A DNA stretch of 64,000 nucleotides from Edolisoma coerulescens (GCA_013397115.1 VWZW01000480.1:105532-169531), one strand, 5' to 3'; shown: positions 34,501 to 44,905, numbered from the stretch's first letter. Notes: generated by a model not told the origin, from the sequence alone. Numbers and translations: made by a program.

Positions 34501-37500
34501 AATAGGAATGATTAGAGCTTCTCTTGAGGGAAACAAACAAAAGGAGTCCCTTCCAAAGCACACACACACACATATGTATATATACCTAAAAAAGCACACA
34601 GCACAAATTGTGCAGATCCCCCTTTCTTCCACCCCTTCCTCGTCAGAAATGCTGTAAGGTGAAAGAGGTGCAGCTTCTCAGAAACATATCCATTGTTCCT
34701 TCACATTTGCTGATCCACCTTTCCCTGCTGCCATATTCCCTTGACACTTCCTTGAAACCACCCAACTATCCATCCGTTGTTTCCTCTGACATCTGCTTTC
34801 TCTCAGCTTGTCAGTGCTCAAGGGCAAAGAGGAGTGCAGGATAGAGGTAGCCTGGGATGCACATGTTCAAGAGACTGGGAGAGTTTCCAGAAACTGAGAA
34901 GCAGAACAGATTGGGGCCTATTCCTGGCTAGAGACCAATTTCCAGACGGCCAAAAACATTCCTAACCCCTAGACTAGTACCCGGGGATTAGAGGAAAATA
35001 GGAGGGGAAGTGCCTCAGTGTGGCTGTTGTTGGTGTGTTTGCACATTATGCGCAATGACTCCTCTGTGATTTTGTGGCGATGAGCACGGAAGGGCAAGAA
35101 ATGAAGGACAACAACTCAAATGGGTAAGTGAGCACCCAGGATGCGAGAGATCCACATTTGTACTTGGCTCGGGCACATGTTTGCTGAGGAAAATCACTTC
35201 ATTGGCCTCTGCCTCGGTTTCCCCTCCACATTTGGGGAGACCCTTGCAGGAGGGCTCTGTCCTGTGTCCCTGAGCAGTGCCTGCCACTCTGAAGTCCTGC
35301 TCTGACTTGTGGCCACTAAACGTTGTCAGACAAATACAAAAGAAGAGGAATGTGGCAACACCGCCTCTGGAAACAAGTGTTTCCACACAGGAGCAGAGGG
35401 AAGCACACAATGCACAGCTCCAGTCTGTACCCAGGTGTACAGCGTGTACAGGATGCCCTGGCCTTTAGCCTCTGCCAGAAAGTGGCATCGTGCCACGGAA
35501 ACACAACTGAAACCAAGTGCAGTGAAGGGTTGCTCCTGAAACACTTCTAAACGCTCTGTGCAACTGCTTGGGCTTTAAGGAAGTTAAGCTGTTTCAAAAT
35601 CCAATCTCTTGCACATTATTTATGGGTCTCCTGGTGTGGCTGAAGAGAGCTGGTGCTGTCATCTTTCCTTCCTCATCACTCCCAGCAGAAATGGAAGGGA
35701 GCTAATGGGGAGCCAGTTTTCTCTTTGGAAGACAGAGATAAGTGACTTCTCCCTGGATCTGATTTCGTCCATCACGTGTCAGGGCAGTTGAGCCTCAGGA
35801 TACAAAAGGTCGAGAGCTCAGGGTCTGGCATCACTTTCTCCTTCCCTTCCGGACCTCCATAAGAGAGGGATGGTGGATGCCTGGGAGAGTCAGACCCCTC
35901 TGCCCTGCCCATTGCTGGTTTTGGGGAGGGAAGGCAACACCAGGCAACAGGTCTGGAAGCTCCTCAGCTTCCCAACCTGACCTCCTTCCCAGATCTGCAC
36001 GGCACAGAGCCCAGACAGCTCCCACGTGGAGGGGATACCAGCTCATTAAGAGTTAAAAGGTCTCTCTTTAAGAGCACACAACCTCACTGAAGAGCACTGC
36101 AGTAAAACCCACCAAGTTTCACTTTGGGAATGCTGGAATTAGGGTCATCTGCACTGCCTTAATCCAGCCCTCTCCTTGTGTGTTGGCATGGCAATACTGT
36201 CTGTCATTACATGACACCCCACAATCTTTTTTCTGCAGGACCCCAGCCCCTGGAGCGCCACGGACAGTGGTGCCCTCTGAATGGATGGCTACTCGATATT
36301 TTCCTTTGTCCTCATCGCTCAGTGTCTGCCTTCATGCATTATTTAGCGTGCTCTCTCCAGCCCCCCACACACACCACGGCAGAACTGCATGCTTCCTCTT
36401 GGCCTTTTCAGCGGGGCTTTGTCCAGGGATCAATGGCCCCTGCATGGGGAGATGGGATTCTGTCGTCCCATCACCACGGGCCGGAGGGGGAGCCAGGCTC
36501 TTCCCAGCCACCTGTAAGTGATTAAATGCCAGGTGGTTCAGAACAGCCCGGTCCTGATGAAAGGCTGCCAGCAGTAAAGGCAGGAGCTGCCCGCAGGGAC
36601 GGGAGCTCCTGCGGGAGGGGGAGTGATGCCCTGGGGAGCCATCTGAGGTGTGAGCTCCTGGACAGCTGCGGGAGCCTTGCCTGTAAGGGCAGAGGCTCTG
36701 TTAGCAGGAGGGTGTTTGAGGGGAAAGAGCCCTACCAGGCAGGGCTCCTGTGTGTGGGGTTCCTTGGCCCAGCCAGTGCCCAGGAGGGCGAGCCACAGTT
36801 CTTGGTGCCTGAGGGTCCTGTTGGGAATGAATGCCTCATGCTTCCAGACGGTGGGTGCCAGAGGGGTTTCAAAGGTAGTCCTCAGAAAACAAGTTTGGAG
36901 GGAGAGCTGGGCTGGGTTTTATTTTGGGAAGTTTGAGGTTTTTTGCCAGTGCAGTAATTAACATAAGTAGTTTGCCCAGCTTCTTGCTCTGAATGAAAAC
37001 AATGACTTCACAATGACTTTTGAGCTGTTGGGGAGAGCCTGTTCATCACCTACCTGGCTTCCTCATCCAGTTTTTTTGATACCTCACTGGATGAGGCACC
37101 ATGCAGCCCTGTCCCACACTGAGAGTCCATCCAGCCTGGGTGCTGAGGAGAGGTGGGGACAGGCCTCATAAATCTACTTAAACCATTGTCCTCAGCATGT
37201 CTGTGCAGAGGGCCAGAGTGAGTGTGCACAGAAAATTCAGTTTTTACGGTCCCTGACTCTGGTGTACTTAAAGCAGCAGCATTCAAGCTCTTATATTGCT
37301 ATTTGCTTTTTAGTGCACAGCCCTAAACGGAGTTCCTCACTTCCAGAGCAGCAAATAAATGGGAAAGCTGGACCAGGGTGATGCTGCTGGCTACACAATG
37401 CTGCCATGGGACACAAACAGGCTTGTAACCCCTCTTCACTCACCCCCTGTCGAACTCTGTGATGTTGCTCAGCTGTCTCCGGTAGGTCTCCAGCAGAACC

Positions 37501-40284
37501 CACTGGGAGCACTGGGCTGGCAGCAGGCGGGGAGGGCCGGGGCTGGAGAAGCGGAAGCGCACGGAGCCCGTGGGGGTGAAGCAGACGTAGCAGTGGGGCA
37601 GGTAGGAGGCATTGTGCACCAGCCAGCCCACGCTCAGCATGGCGTGGTCGTGCAGGTGGAGGACAGCACCTGGTGGGGGACAAGGATGTCCTGATGAGTC
37701 CAGGCAGCTGGGGAGAAGGTTTAATGCGATTAAAAGTTTGTTTGCCCATCCAGGGGCATCTGGGAACGCTTCTAGAAGGCTGTGAGTGATCTCTCCCAGC
37801 AAGGACTGCGCGGCTGCTCTGCCTCCCCCAGGCTGGAGGATGTGGCCCCCTCCACATCAGACACTGGGCAGGCAGAGCGTGACAGCTCCCTGGGAGCACA
37901 GGGAGGGGGGAAATCAATAGGGAGCTCTGCTTCTCCACTGGGATGGAAAATGCTCCGAGTTATTAAAGGTCTTTCAGACAGACTTTGCTGTGAGCTGGCT
38001 CAGGCCGCACTGATTTAAAGAGGAACTCGCACAGTAGGCAGCAGTTTACAAGGCATGCTGGCTGAAGCACACCTGAAGCAAAGCTCTGTATCTAAGCTGT
38101 TTGGATCCCAGCTTCAATTTTTGTGTCTAGTCCGTGTCTCCTCTTTCAGCTCTCTGGAACTCTGGCATACACCAAAATCCCAGACCATGTTACACTGGGG
38201 AATTGCACTCAGATGCAGAAGGACCATTTACTTCTATGCCTTATCAAAAGCATGCTCGCTTACATCGTACATCTGCTGCTGGCCAGCACGAAGGGCCTCT
38301 GGGACACTGTTATTGTGCAGTATGTTGGCAGCTGCCAGTCTTCCTGGCACAGGAAGCATCCTCTGTGTGCTCACCTTCCTTATCATTGCATTTTGCTGAA
38401 ATCTCTCCTTTTCCAAAGACTCCTGATGTTATTGGTGCTTGAACTAAGCTTCACCTTTGTAAAGGGAAGATACTGTGAGAGCTGAAGTCTTAGATACGTA
38501 TTTTATTACTGTAGGGGAGACCTCTTAGTCAAAATAGCTTTGATGCCCTTAGGGATAAAGGGAGAACATGAATAGCAAGAACAAGACACAAGACTGGTAT
38601 GTATTTGACATTAGATTAGGTTCAAGACTATAATTTATAGTGGACTAATCTAATACAGACTCTAATGTCTGTGATCTCCCACTAGAGAGGGTCTGGCTGT
38701 AAAGATGCTGAGGAGCTGTGGTTGCTGCTCCCAGCAGAGCTGGTGCACCAGACTGGGCATGCTGCAGCTGTCCAACCCTCCTCTGGCTGCCAATGTCACC
38801 TTCTTCCCGATGTGAGCAGCAACAGGAATTACAATAGTGCTTGAAACAACAGGAACTCCCTGGGGCTCTGATCAAGTCCTCCTCAAACAACTACAAGGAT
38901 GTGATCTTGGCCCTGAAAGCTTATGGCCCTTGCAAAGATTCCAAGAACCCGTTTTAACATCGCCTGGATTGAAGAGTGTTAATTATTTGTTCTGGCTCCC
39001 GCTTGGTATCAATGACACTGGAGGTGAAGAGGGGAGTACTTTTAAATTCCTAACTGTTTAGTTCAGCCATGAGAGGATAATGACATTTCTGACATACTAA
39101 TTGTTTATGGGAACAGATTAGGATGCTGCAAGACAGGGATCTGCATCCCACAGCAGAGACTGGGAGGGAGAAGTTGGGAAAATTTGCTCAGGGCCCCCAG
39201 TCTGGCCTTGAACACTTCCAGGGATGGGGCATCCACAACTTCTCTGGGCAACCTGTGCCAGTGCCTCACTACCCTCTGAGTAAAGACTTTCTTCCTAAAC
39301 TCTAATCTAAATCTCTCCTCTTTGAGTTCAATACTGTTCCCCCTGGTCCTGTCACTACCTGCCCATGTAAAAAGTTGCTCTCTCTCCCTTTTATAAGATG
39401 CTGGAAGTACATAGGTTTTGACTTGTACACAACAAGCAAAGAAACTTCCCGTGTTAGAGTTAGCCCCTTCTTCCTCTAGTGCCCCTAGACCTTCCAGTAG
39501 ACTTCCAGGTTTGCCACAGACCCACCTGCAGAAACACTTTTTGGGGGATACAACACTTTTGGCTAAGATAGAGAATAAGACAAGGTCAGTAGCCTGTTTG
39601 TGGAATGTGTATGTGGGGAAAAAGAGAGGCCCTGGCTGGAACATGCTGAGTAAATGGGGATGTCTGTTATTTCTTGCTGTCTTTGCTTCCTCCGCCCCTT
39701 CTCCACTCTTAAAAGGCTTAAAGGATCCACATTGTTAAGTTAAACCAAAAGCCACAATTGCTGGAAATGTGTATTCATCCAATCCATCTCCCTCTTCCTC
39801 TCTCCCCCTACCCTGTCCCTGAGCTCAGAGTCAGGGAACTTTTCCTGGAGCACAATGAGCACAATTTACAGCTCTCATAAACTTGTCTCCCACATCTTGT
39901 GTTTCGTCCCAGCTCAGAAAGCAAAAGGTGAGAAAGGATGATGAAGATGAGACTCCTTAAGCCAAGCCTACCTTTTGGCATGCGCTTTAAGATGCTGAAC
40001 ACCGTGCTCTGATCAATGAGGCTTTTTGCCCGGAAGAAGTGCATGCTTGGAGGAAACTGTCCCGTAGTTACAGCTGCTTCCACTTCCTTCTTCTTGAGGT
40101 TTACGAGCTTAGTACTGAGCTGCTGCTCCTGCCTACTCAGCACCAAGTTGCCACCAGTCTGATGGGCTTTCTCCTCCTGCAACAGGGAGTCCCGGTCCTT
40201 CCAGAGAGGGCTGGGGAGGCAGAGGCAAGCCAGACTCAGGAGAAGGTATGCCAGCCTTATGCCTTGCCCAGATGGAGGTTTCAT
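22432..40284 (-). CDS. ADA2: ADA2 (CECR1), secreted adenosine deaminase 2, complete coding gene
   Basis: Nine coding exons on the minus strand join without frame error: 39972-40284, 37444-37669, 30764-30974, 27137-27264, 25989-26079, 25579-25687, 24490-24647, 23453-23655 and 22432-22540. They total 1,548 nt, 515 residues plus TAG; human ADA2 has 511 residues and also nine coding exons. The enzyme converts adenosine and 2'-deoxyadenosine to inosine forms outside cells and acts as a growth-factor-like protein (ADGF family). The sequence shows an N-terminal hydrophobic signal (residues about 8-26), zinc ligands H109, H111 (HLHDH), H355 (HAGET) and D440 (SPDDP), catalytic E358 and H383 (RIGHG), and five N-glycosylation sequons. 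All introns are GT-AG. Nothing indicates inactivation, so an active enzyme is expected. Confidence 0.97.
23453..23655 (-). CDS. ADA2: ADA2 coding exon 8: zinc-binding aspartate
   Basis: Encodes residues 413-479: VLLLVADLRSHPAADLMAEG, then HPIVISPDDPPIFGAKG with D440 as the fourth zinc ligand and D441 next to it, then YDFYEVFMAIGGM and LRTLKQLALNSIK. The acceptor is ACCCAG and the donor GTAAGT after AA of a split Lys codon. Confidence 0.96.
24490..24647 (-). CDS. ADA2: ADA2 coding exon 7: RIGHG catalytic histidine
   Basis: Encodes residues 360-412: DWQGTSVDNNVLDALLLNTS (sequon NTS), then RIGHGLAL with catalytic H383, and DIPVEVCPISNQ at the end. The acceptor is GCTCAG and the donor GTACGT, phase 0 out. 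The exon is read by comparison with the ADGF family and confirmed by phase; the minus-strand frame has no in-frame Met at its start. Confidence 0.95.
25579..25687 (-). CDS. ADA2: ADA2 coding exon 6: HAGET catalytic motif
   Basis: Encodes residues 324-359: VGNEDEGHSLWDLKDAL followed by LPYFFHAGET. H355 is the third zinc-binding histidine and E358 the general acid/base glutamate of adenosine deaminases. The acceptor is CCCCAG and the donor GTAAGC, leaving in phase 1 inside an Asp codon. Confidence 0.96.
25989..26079 (-). CDS. ADA2: ADA2 coding exon 5
   Basis: Encodes the end of residue 293 to residue 323: MLNVSQIKEAIVTAMALR followed by FPDTLAGFDLV. The AGFDL strand is strongly conserved in ADGF proteins. 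The acceptor is CTCTAG and the donor GTAACT, phase 0 out. Confidence 0.95.
27137..27264 (-). CDS. ADA2: ADA2 coding exon 4
   Basis: Encodes residues 251-292 and two bases of 293: VYELDGTRHNKSW (sequon NKS), SVATYREVTRQFV and a PDFVGAKVIFAAHR strand. The acceptor is CTGCAG and the donor GTAGAG. Placement is fixed by similarity and by the split Arg codon completed in the next exon; no long open frame marks this exon. Confidence 0.94.
27265..30763 (-). other. ADA2: ADA2 intron between coding exons 3 and 4
   Basis: A 3.5-kb intron. It contains a MIR-like remnant near 27,640-27,860, a GC-rich patch at 28,060-28,680, an AT-rich block at 29,150-29,215 and a 337-codon minus-strand open frame at 29,249-30,262 that has no recognised domain. 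Confidence 0.75.
27640..27860 (+). mobile_element. MIR-like SINE remnant
   Basis: Plus-strand text GCTTTGTGACCTTGAGTCAG and, after a gap, GGCTGCAAATGGGAAAAAGG follows the order of the MIR core (TGACCTTGGGCAAGTCAC... to ...CTGTAAAATGGG). It is heavily diverged and its ends are uncertain. Confidence 0.45.
30764..30974 (-). CDS. ADA2: ADA2 coding exon 3
   Basis: Encodes residues 180-250, including SLLRNLTLV-type sequence (here LLRNLTLVTD, with a sequon), FEEIFLIASGLICYAPVF and the YEDNIQYVEIRA strand of the TIM barrel. The acceptor is CTATAG and the donor GTACGT, phase 0 out. It is separated from exon 2 by a 6.5-kb intron that contains a CpG island. Confidence 0.96.
32690..33190. promoter_or_regulatory. 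intragenic CpG island in ADA2
   Basis: GC-rich sequence with clustered CpGs (for example CGCACGCCGGCGGAGAGCAC near 32,948 and GGAGCCGAGCGCGGCTGTTC near 32,981) stands out from AT-richer intron on both sides. Such an island inside a gene commonly marks an alternative promoter or an antisense or non-coding transcript start. A 271-codon minus-strand open frame at 32,661-33,476 overlaps it but has no recognisable domain. Confidence 0.55.
34558..34586. repeat. (CA)n / (TA)n microsatellite
   Basis: A run of CA dinucleotides followed by TATGTATATATAC. It is short and of the kind that is usually length-polymorphic. Confidence 0.85.
35150..35245 (+). mobile_element. MIR-like SINE remnant
   Basis: AAAATCACTTCATTGGCCTC, then TGCCTCGGTTTCCCCTCCAC and ATTTGGGGAGA follow the MIR core order (caagtcacttaacctct, gcctcagtttccccatctg, aaatgggga). 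Only the core portion is recognisable. Confidence 0.45.
37061..37096. repeat. 11-bp perfect stem-loop
   Basis: CCTCATCCAGT at 37,061-37,071 pairs exactly with ACTGGATGAGG at 37,086-37,096 across a 14-base loop. It sits in an ADA2 intron about 350 bases from exon 2. One such structure is expected by chance in a window of this size. Confidence 0.75.
37444..37669 (-). CDS. ADA2: ADA2 coding exon 2: first zinc-binding His pair
   Basis: Encodes residues 105-179, opening with GAVLHLHDHAM. H109 and H111 are the HxH zinc ligands common to adenosine deaminases. Conserved CYVCFTPTG and FRFSSPGPP segments and two sequons (NAS, NIT) follow. The acceptor is CACCAG and the donor GTGAGT; it leaves in phase 2, with a Gly codon split. 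Confidence 0.96.
37670..39971 (-). other. ADA2: ADA2 intron between coding exons 1 and 2
   Basis: A 2.3-kb intron carrying a CR1 fragment at about 39,175-39,405. Nothing else was recognised. Confidence 0.85.
39175..39405 (-). mobile_element. CR1 LINE fragment
   Basis: The plus strand reads the reverse complement of CR1: GGCCTTGAACACTTCCAGGG, ATGGGGCATCCACAACTTCT, GGGCAACCTGTGCCAGTGCC, GTTCCCCCTGGTCCTGTCAC. It is truncated at both ends and lies in an ADA2 intron. Confidence 0.88.
39972..40284 (-). CDS. ADA2: ADA2 coding exon 1: signal peptide and N-terminal segment
   Basis: Starts at ATG 40,284 and encodes residues 1-104. Residues 11-24 are LAYLLLSLACLCLP, a typical signal-peptide core, followed by the helical arm of the ADGF N-terminal dimerisation region and the conserved FPPSMHFFRAK motif. 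The donor GTAGGC follows the first base of a Gly codon. A minus-strand acceptor AG at 40,298-40,299 puts the start codon about 13 bases into the exon, implying a separate 5' UTR exon upstream. Confidence 0.95.
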
Positions 40285-41289
40285 CTCAGAGCTGCACCTT
40301 GACAGGGAGAAAAGACTGAGGCATTAGCAGAGGTCAGAAGGTGACACCTCAGCAGTGGGATGTGAAGTTGCTGGCCCATCCTGCAGAAGCAGTGGGTTAA
40401 TGGGACGCTCAGTGCTGGCAGGAGCACCTGGTACCAGTGTCCCCTGAATTTAGGGCCATCAATTTAGTATCAGCACACTCCCCATGGCTGCTGATTACAC
40501 ACGGCAAGGCTGGGTAGGGCAAACAGATATTGCTCCTTGGATCACATCAGCACATCAAGGCAAAGGTCCAGCCCTGGAATAGGGGATTGGCGGCACCAGG
40601 ACTCTGCTTGCAAGCTGGGATGCAGCCCCCATGGAATAAGGGGTGCTGGTGCCAAGGGGCTGGCTGTGCTGATAATGTCCAAGTAAGGGGCTGGGCTTGA
40701 GCTAATCAGATCCCAATTCCCTCCAGTCGAGAGAAGATCCTGTTGCACCCTTTTAGTATATTCCAGCAATCAGAAGGGTTAGTTTACAGGCAGAAAACCC
40801 CAAGGCTTCCTCTGCAGGAAGAGAGGTTTGTCCTTTCCTTGCAATCCCAGAAGAAAAGAGGATGGAAATGAAACCATGGGAGTAGTGAGAGATCGCAGGA
40901 GACAGGCACATGAGAACTCTGAGAGCTCTCCCTTCCCCCAAAAAGCACGACTGCAATATAATCCTTCAACACCAGGCTTTAGTGACCCTCCACGCCAACC
41001 TCTCCAGAGCAAAGCAGGCTGGAGAAGGGCTCAACATTTTGAAATAGCCCTAGGTGAATTACACAGAAAGGCCCTGCTTGTGCGTGCGTCTTCTGCTTCC
41101 AGCCTCTCCTCCACCTGTGGGCCCAGGAGGACATCCGCAGCCCCTTCAGCGGGTCCCAGGGGACGAAGGCGTGCTGGGGGAGCCAACAGAGCGGGGTGAA
41201 TGCAGCCCCGTACCACGCCTGGCTCCGAGCTTAGAAAAAGAGACCTCCTAAAGAAAGTGTTATCTCCTCCGTGGTGAGACCGACTCACT

Positions 41290-41700
41290 TACTGTTAGGT
41301 CTCCTCCTCCTGGCCCCCGGAGCTCCCGCAGCTGCCGCCCGAGGGAGCGGGGAGCGGCTCTCCGCCCGGCGAGCCGGCCCTGGCCGGGCACGGGGGCAGG
41401 GCAGGCTCGGTCCGGCGGCGCACACCGAGTTCCTGTTCCTGTGCTGCCGCCCCGGCTCGCCCAGCTTTTATTTCTCCCCAGCCGGACTGCTTCATGAATA
41501 TATAAGGAGGAGGAGGAGGCAGGGGAGGTTGTGAGAAAGTGGGACACGGGCGCTGAAGGGAGCCGAGCTGGGAACGGGGCTGCCAAAAAAGCGGGGCGGC
41601 TCAGGAGAACCCCCCCAGCTCCTGCCCGGGGTGGGCTCTTTAACCCATCGCTGCCTGCTGCTGCTCCGTGCAGCCGTCCCGAGTTCCCTGGCCCAGGCAG
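41290..41700 (-). promoter_or_regulatory. ADA2: ADA2 promoter region: CpG island with TATA-like boxes
   Basis: GC-rich, CpG-dense sequence surrounds the putative first exon. Within it lie TATATA at about 41,499-41,505 and, on the minus strand, AATAAAAGC at 41,465-41,474; either could position transcription start on the minus strand. This matches the place where the ADA2 promoter should be. Confidence 0.6.
41293..41470 (-). other. ADA2: probable ADA2 5' UTR exon
   Basis: A consensus donor GTAAGTGAG on the minus strand begins at 41,292, and the coding exon has an acceptor 13 bases before its ATG. Joining them gives a non-coding first exon, as in mammalian ADA2. The 5' boundary is guessed from TATA-like elements about 30 bases upstream. 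Transcript data would be needed to fix it. Confidence 0.5.
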
Positions 41701-44500
41701 GCAGCTTTTAAACAGCCTGGGAGCAGCGCTTCGGCTCGCAGTGCTGCTACAGGGGAGCTCTCACACCCTGCTCCCTGTCCCAGGAATACGCACGAGCCTG
41801 GATATCTCATCTGATACAGAGCACCGCGCCTTTAATGCCAGCGAACTCCGCTTGCTAATGCTCTGACAGCTGGGAAAGCAGCGATTTGTACAAGTACCTT
41901 TAAGTGGTCTCTGCCAGCTTTGGGAATGGGGCGGACATCGATCCAGCCGGCTGCCCTGAGACACGCAGGGAAGCTGCGAGCCTGGGAAGTCAGTCAAGTG
42001 GAGGGGGGGAGGGATGGACTTATTTAAAAAAAAGAAGAAAAAAACATCACAACAAATACAGTAATTTCAGCGTTTTATTTCACGCAGTTCAACGGACTGA
42101 GTTTTAAACTACTTAACGCAGATGTTACATAAACAGCTTCCAGGGGAGAACAAAGTCCAGTTGGTTTAATTTGGTCAAAAAAATTAATCATTTTAAATAT
42201 CAATTTAAAAAAGAAAGATCTTGTAAGTTAAGAACTATTGAAAAGAACCCACAGCAGCCACAAAGATTGTTTTTGAGGCAGAGACAGCAGAGTCTGGTCA
42301 ATGATATGTTAAATTTCATTAGCTGGCACTACTACAACAGACTAAAAGCAGGGTGTTCAGGCTGCCCACCCTCCCCGACTGTCCCAGCTGGACACCTGCC
42401 AGCTTTTCCTCTTCTCCTGGTCCCTTCACTCTCATTTCACTGAGATCAGTCCCAGCATCCATGCAGGGATCAGACAGGGATCCCCAATACTCTCTAAGCC
42501 CTACCCAGAGGGTGGCTGTGCCCCCCTGCCTTCCCCTCAGCAGGATGGGTATTCCTTGAGTCTCTCGATGAGCCTTCTCCCAAAGGGAGGTCAGAGGAGT
42601 GGAAAGATGACCCAAATATGCTCAGCAGCAACTATTGGTTGATGAAAGCAACTCGAGGGCGGGAGGTATGAGGAGGGAAGCGCATGGAGTGAAAAGGGAT
42701 GGTTCAGTAGGGAAAAGAGTTCCGCCTCCAAATACCTTCAAGGGAACAAAATAAGCGAAGGAAGGGAATTGCTCTGATTTTCTTGTAGTAGTAAAGCACA
42801 GCATTAGTTCCATAAAACCAAGTTCAGCCCAGGCAGCTGGAAAACTGTCTCTGTGGTGAGCAATTGGGTGCTAGAGACAGGTTCCCACTGTGGAGCACTG
42901 AGGGGGGTTAAAATGCTGTGTGAGGGATCTCAAATAGCTTACATCCAGGCAGGGGTCTTGGAAATGCCTTCCAGAGGGCCTCAGAGATTTGGAGTGGTTC
43001 ATCCTGTCAAATCACATCTGAAAAGCAAAACCAAAGTCCAGTGCTCAAACACTTCTTTGCTCAAACACTTCTTTGCTGGGACTTTTCCACAGAAACAATT
43101 GCAGACGTTGCCAGGAGAGTTTTGTTCAGATGTTGCAAGGGTTGGGCTAGGAAATAAGAAGGTGTTTGAGATGCTTTGCTCTCTATTAAAATGTGGCACA
43201 TGCTCTGAAAATAAAAACCCCTGGTGAAATAAGACCACGGCTGTTTTTAGGCAGGATCTGTCTGGACATGGAAGGTGGAAAGGGGGAGGACAACCTAAGC
43301 CAGGCTCTGGATGCCACCAGCCAGGAGCCCCATCTGGGGGAGGATTGAGTCCATCTAGTGCCTGCAGGCATCCAAAACCCTGGCTCCAGACCTCCCTGGG
43401 AACGGAGGCATGGTATAGGAAGACTTGCCCTGTCTCAAGGACCAACAAGGAATGTTACAGTTGTCATTTCTCCACCAACACATCTCTCAGCTTGTTTGAA
43501 TTCTTCCTGAGAACCAAGCAGCCTGTTTGGAGGTTTTGCAATAGCTCTGTGTCTGTCCACAAGGCCACGATTGCAGTTCCTGTCTAGTCTTGACTGGCCC
43601 CTGGAACAGTCTTCAGCTCCCTGGTTTTGGTCCCACGTGCTGTTCAGCCAGGGCTGATAGGGACACCAGGCATGCCCTGCTCCACCCAACAGCCCAGCTT
43701 TCCCTTGGTTTCTGGGGCAGTTCCAAGCCCCTGCTGACCTCTCAGCTGCTGCAGCTGTACCCAGCAGTGTTCCAAAGCCCCTGTCCTGAGTGTGTCTGTG
43801 CAAGCCGCAGGCGTGCCCGTTCCTTGTGCCCAGCTGCACCTCAGATGCATCTGAAGCTTTAAATAGCTGGTGGCCAGCCCCAGTGCTCACAGCGAGTTCC
43901 CCCTGCTTCAGTTTCAGTTCCACACGTGAACCGCTCTCCTTCAAACCTTTCGAGCTTCTTCAAGGTGACAGGTACCGTTTCCAGCAGGTTTCCCCACCTC
44001 TCCCTCCTCACCTCCCCTGCCGTGGCCACAGCTGTGTGTGCTCCCACCACCCTGTGCCCTGCAGCAGCAGCAGCCGTGCAAAGGGGAGCGTGGGCAGCCG
44101 TGGGGGTGCAGGAAGGGGGAAGGACCACAGAGGCGGCGGCAGCAGCAGCAAGAGGCTTGCAGATGTGTGTTTCTCACTTCATCTTTCAGCTCAGCATCCT
44201 GCAGAGCCCATCCTTCTGCTGTGGAAGGTCAGCTCGCTGCGGGCCACTGCCAGCCCCAGGTTAAAGCCTGGCAGTGCATGTAGGTGACAGCAGAAGCTAC
44301 AGGGATACATCCAGCAGACGCAAGACCTGGGGGTGATGCAGACCAGGCTGGGTTTCCTGTGTGGGCAACCCATTTTTGTGTAAGCCAAATCCAAACCAAG
44401 GAGCATTTCTGGGAGCACAGAGGGCGGGGGTGCCTTTTAGCTTCCTAGCCTCTCTGAACACGTTGTAATCTAAGCTGTTCTCTGGAAATATCACTGTAAG
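41701..44500. other. intergenic upstream of ADA2, nothing recognised
   Basis: Contains an A-rich stretch at 42,025-42,050, a 16-bp tandem duplication at 43,043-43,074 and GC-rich patches at 43,590-44,290. No exon of CECR2 or of any other gene was recognised. Confidence 0.5.
43043..43074. repeat. perfect 16-bp tandem duplication
   Basis: GCTCAAACACTTCTTT occurs twice back to back, followed by the partial unit GCT. It probably reflects recent replication slippage. Confidence 0.9.
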
Positions 44501-44544
44501 GCCGGGAAGAGAAGACTGGAGCCGGGAAATATGTTCCTAGCTCA

Positions 44545-44905
44545 CCAGTTAGCTGTTCTTTCTGTGCCAGCTGCCTCATTTGTGAAATGGAACCAACTCC
44601 CCGCCTAGCTGTGATGATTCTTTGCTGTATTTGCTGGTGAAACAGCCGTGGTCCCCGGGCCAGCAGCTGGAAAGCAAGTGTGCACAAGAGACATAGTCTA
44701 GTTTGGAGAGGGAAACCATGAGGTGGGACAAGGGGCAGGAAAACAGCCAGAGGTGGGCAGGTGAACGAGGGCAGGCTGTGGAGAGTCCTTGCCTCTCTGT
44801 TGGGCCTGAGTGAGACCACAGTGCCAGTCCCAGTCTCTGGTTAATGCCTGCAAAATGCAAAGTACATGTAAAAGTGCTAAGTGCTATAAATTATTATTAA
44901 GAATA
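44545..44905 (+). mobile_element. MIR-like SINE remnants (core and tail)
   Basis: TGCCAGCTGCCTCATTTGTG followed by AAATGGAACC near 44,567-44,594 resembles the MIR core. AAAGTGCTAAGTGCTATAAA then TTATTATTAAGAA near 44,871-44,903 resembles the MIR 3' tail. Whether they are one element with unrelated sequence between or two remnants cannot be told by eye. Confidence 0.4.

Larger units (their letters stand above)
30975..37443 (-). other. ADA2: ADA2 intron between coding exons 2 and 3
   Basis: A 6.5-kb intron, the largest of the gene. It contains a CpG island (32,690-33,190), a (CA)n/(TA)n microsatellite at about 34,558-34,586, a MIR-like remnant near 35,150-35,245 and a hairpin at 37,061-37,096. 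No alternative coding exon was recognised. Confidence 0.8.

Noticed and set aside
37061..37096. stem-loop considered as a microRNA or snoRNA
   Set aside because: The 11-bp stem is too short for a pre-miRNA and lacks snoRNA boxes; about one such hairpin is expected by chance in this window.
39105..39644. 179-codon minus-strand open frame
   Set aside because: The frame is mostly CR1 LINE sequence in an ADA2 intron, with the 3' non-coding region of the element translated by chance.
42025..42120. A-rich block with minus-strand AATAAA considered as the 3' end of another gene
   Set aside because: No coding exon was found nearby on the minus strand upstream of it, and the motif alone is common by chance.
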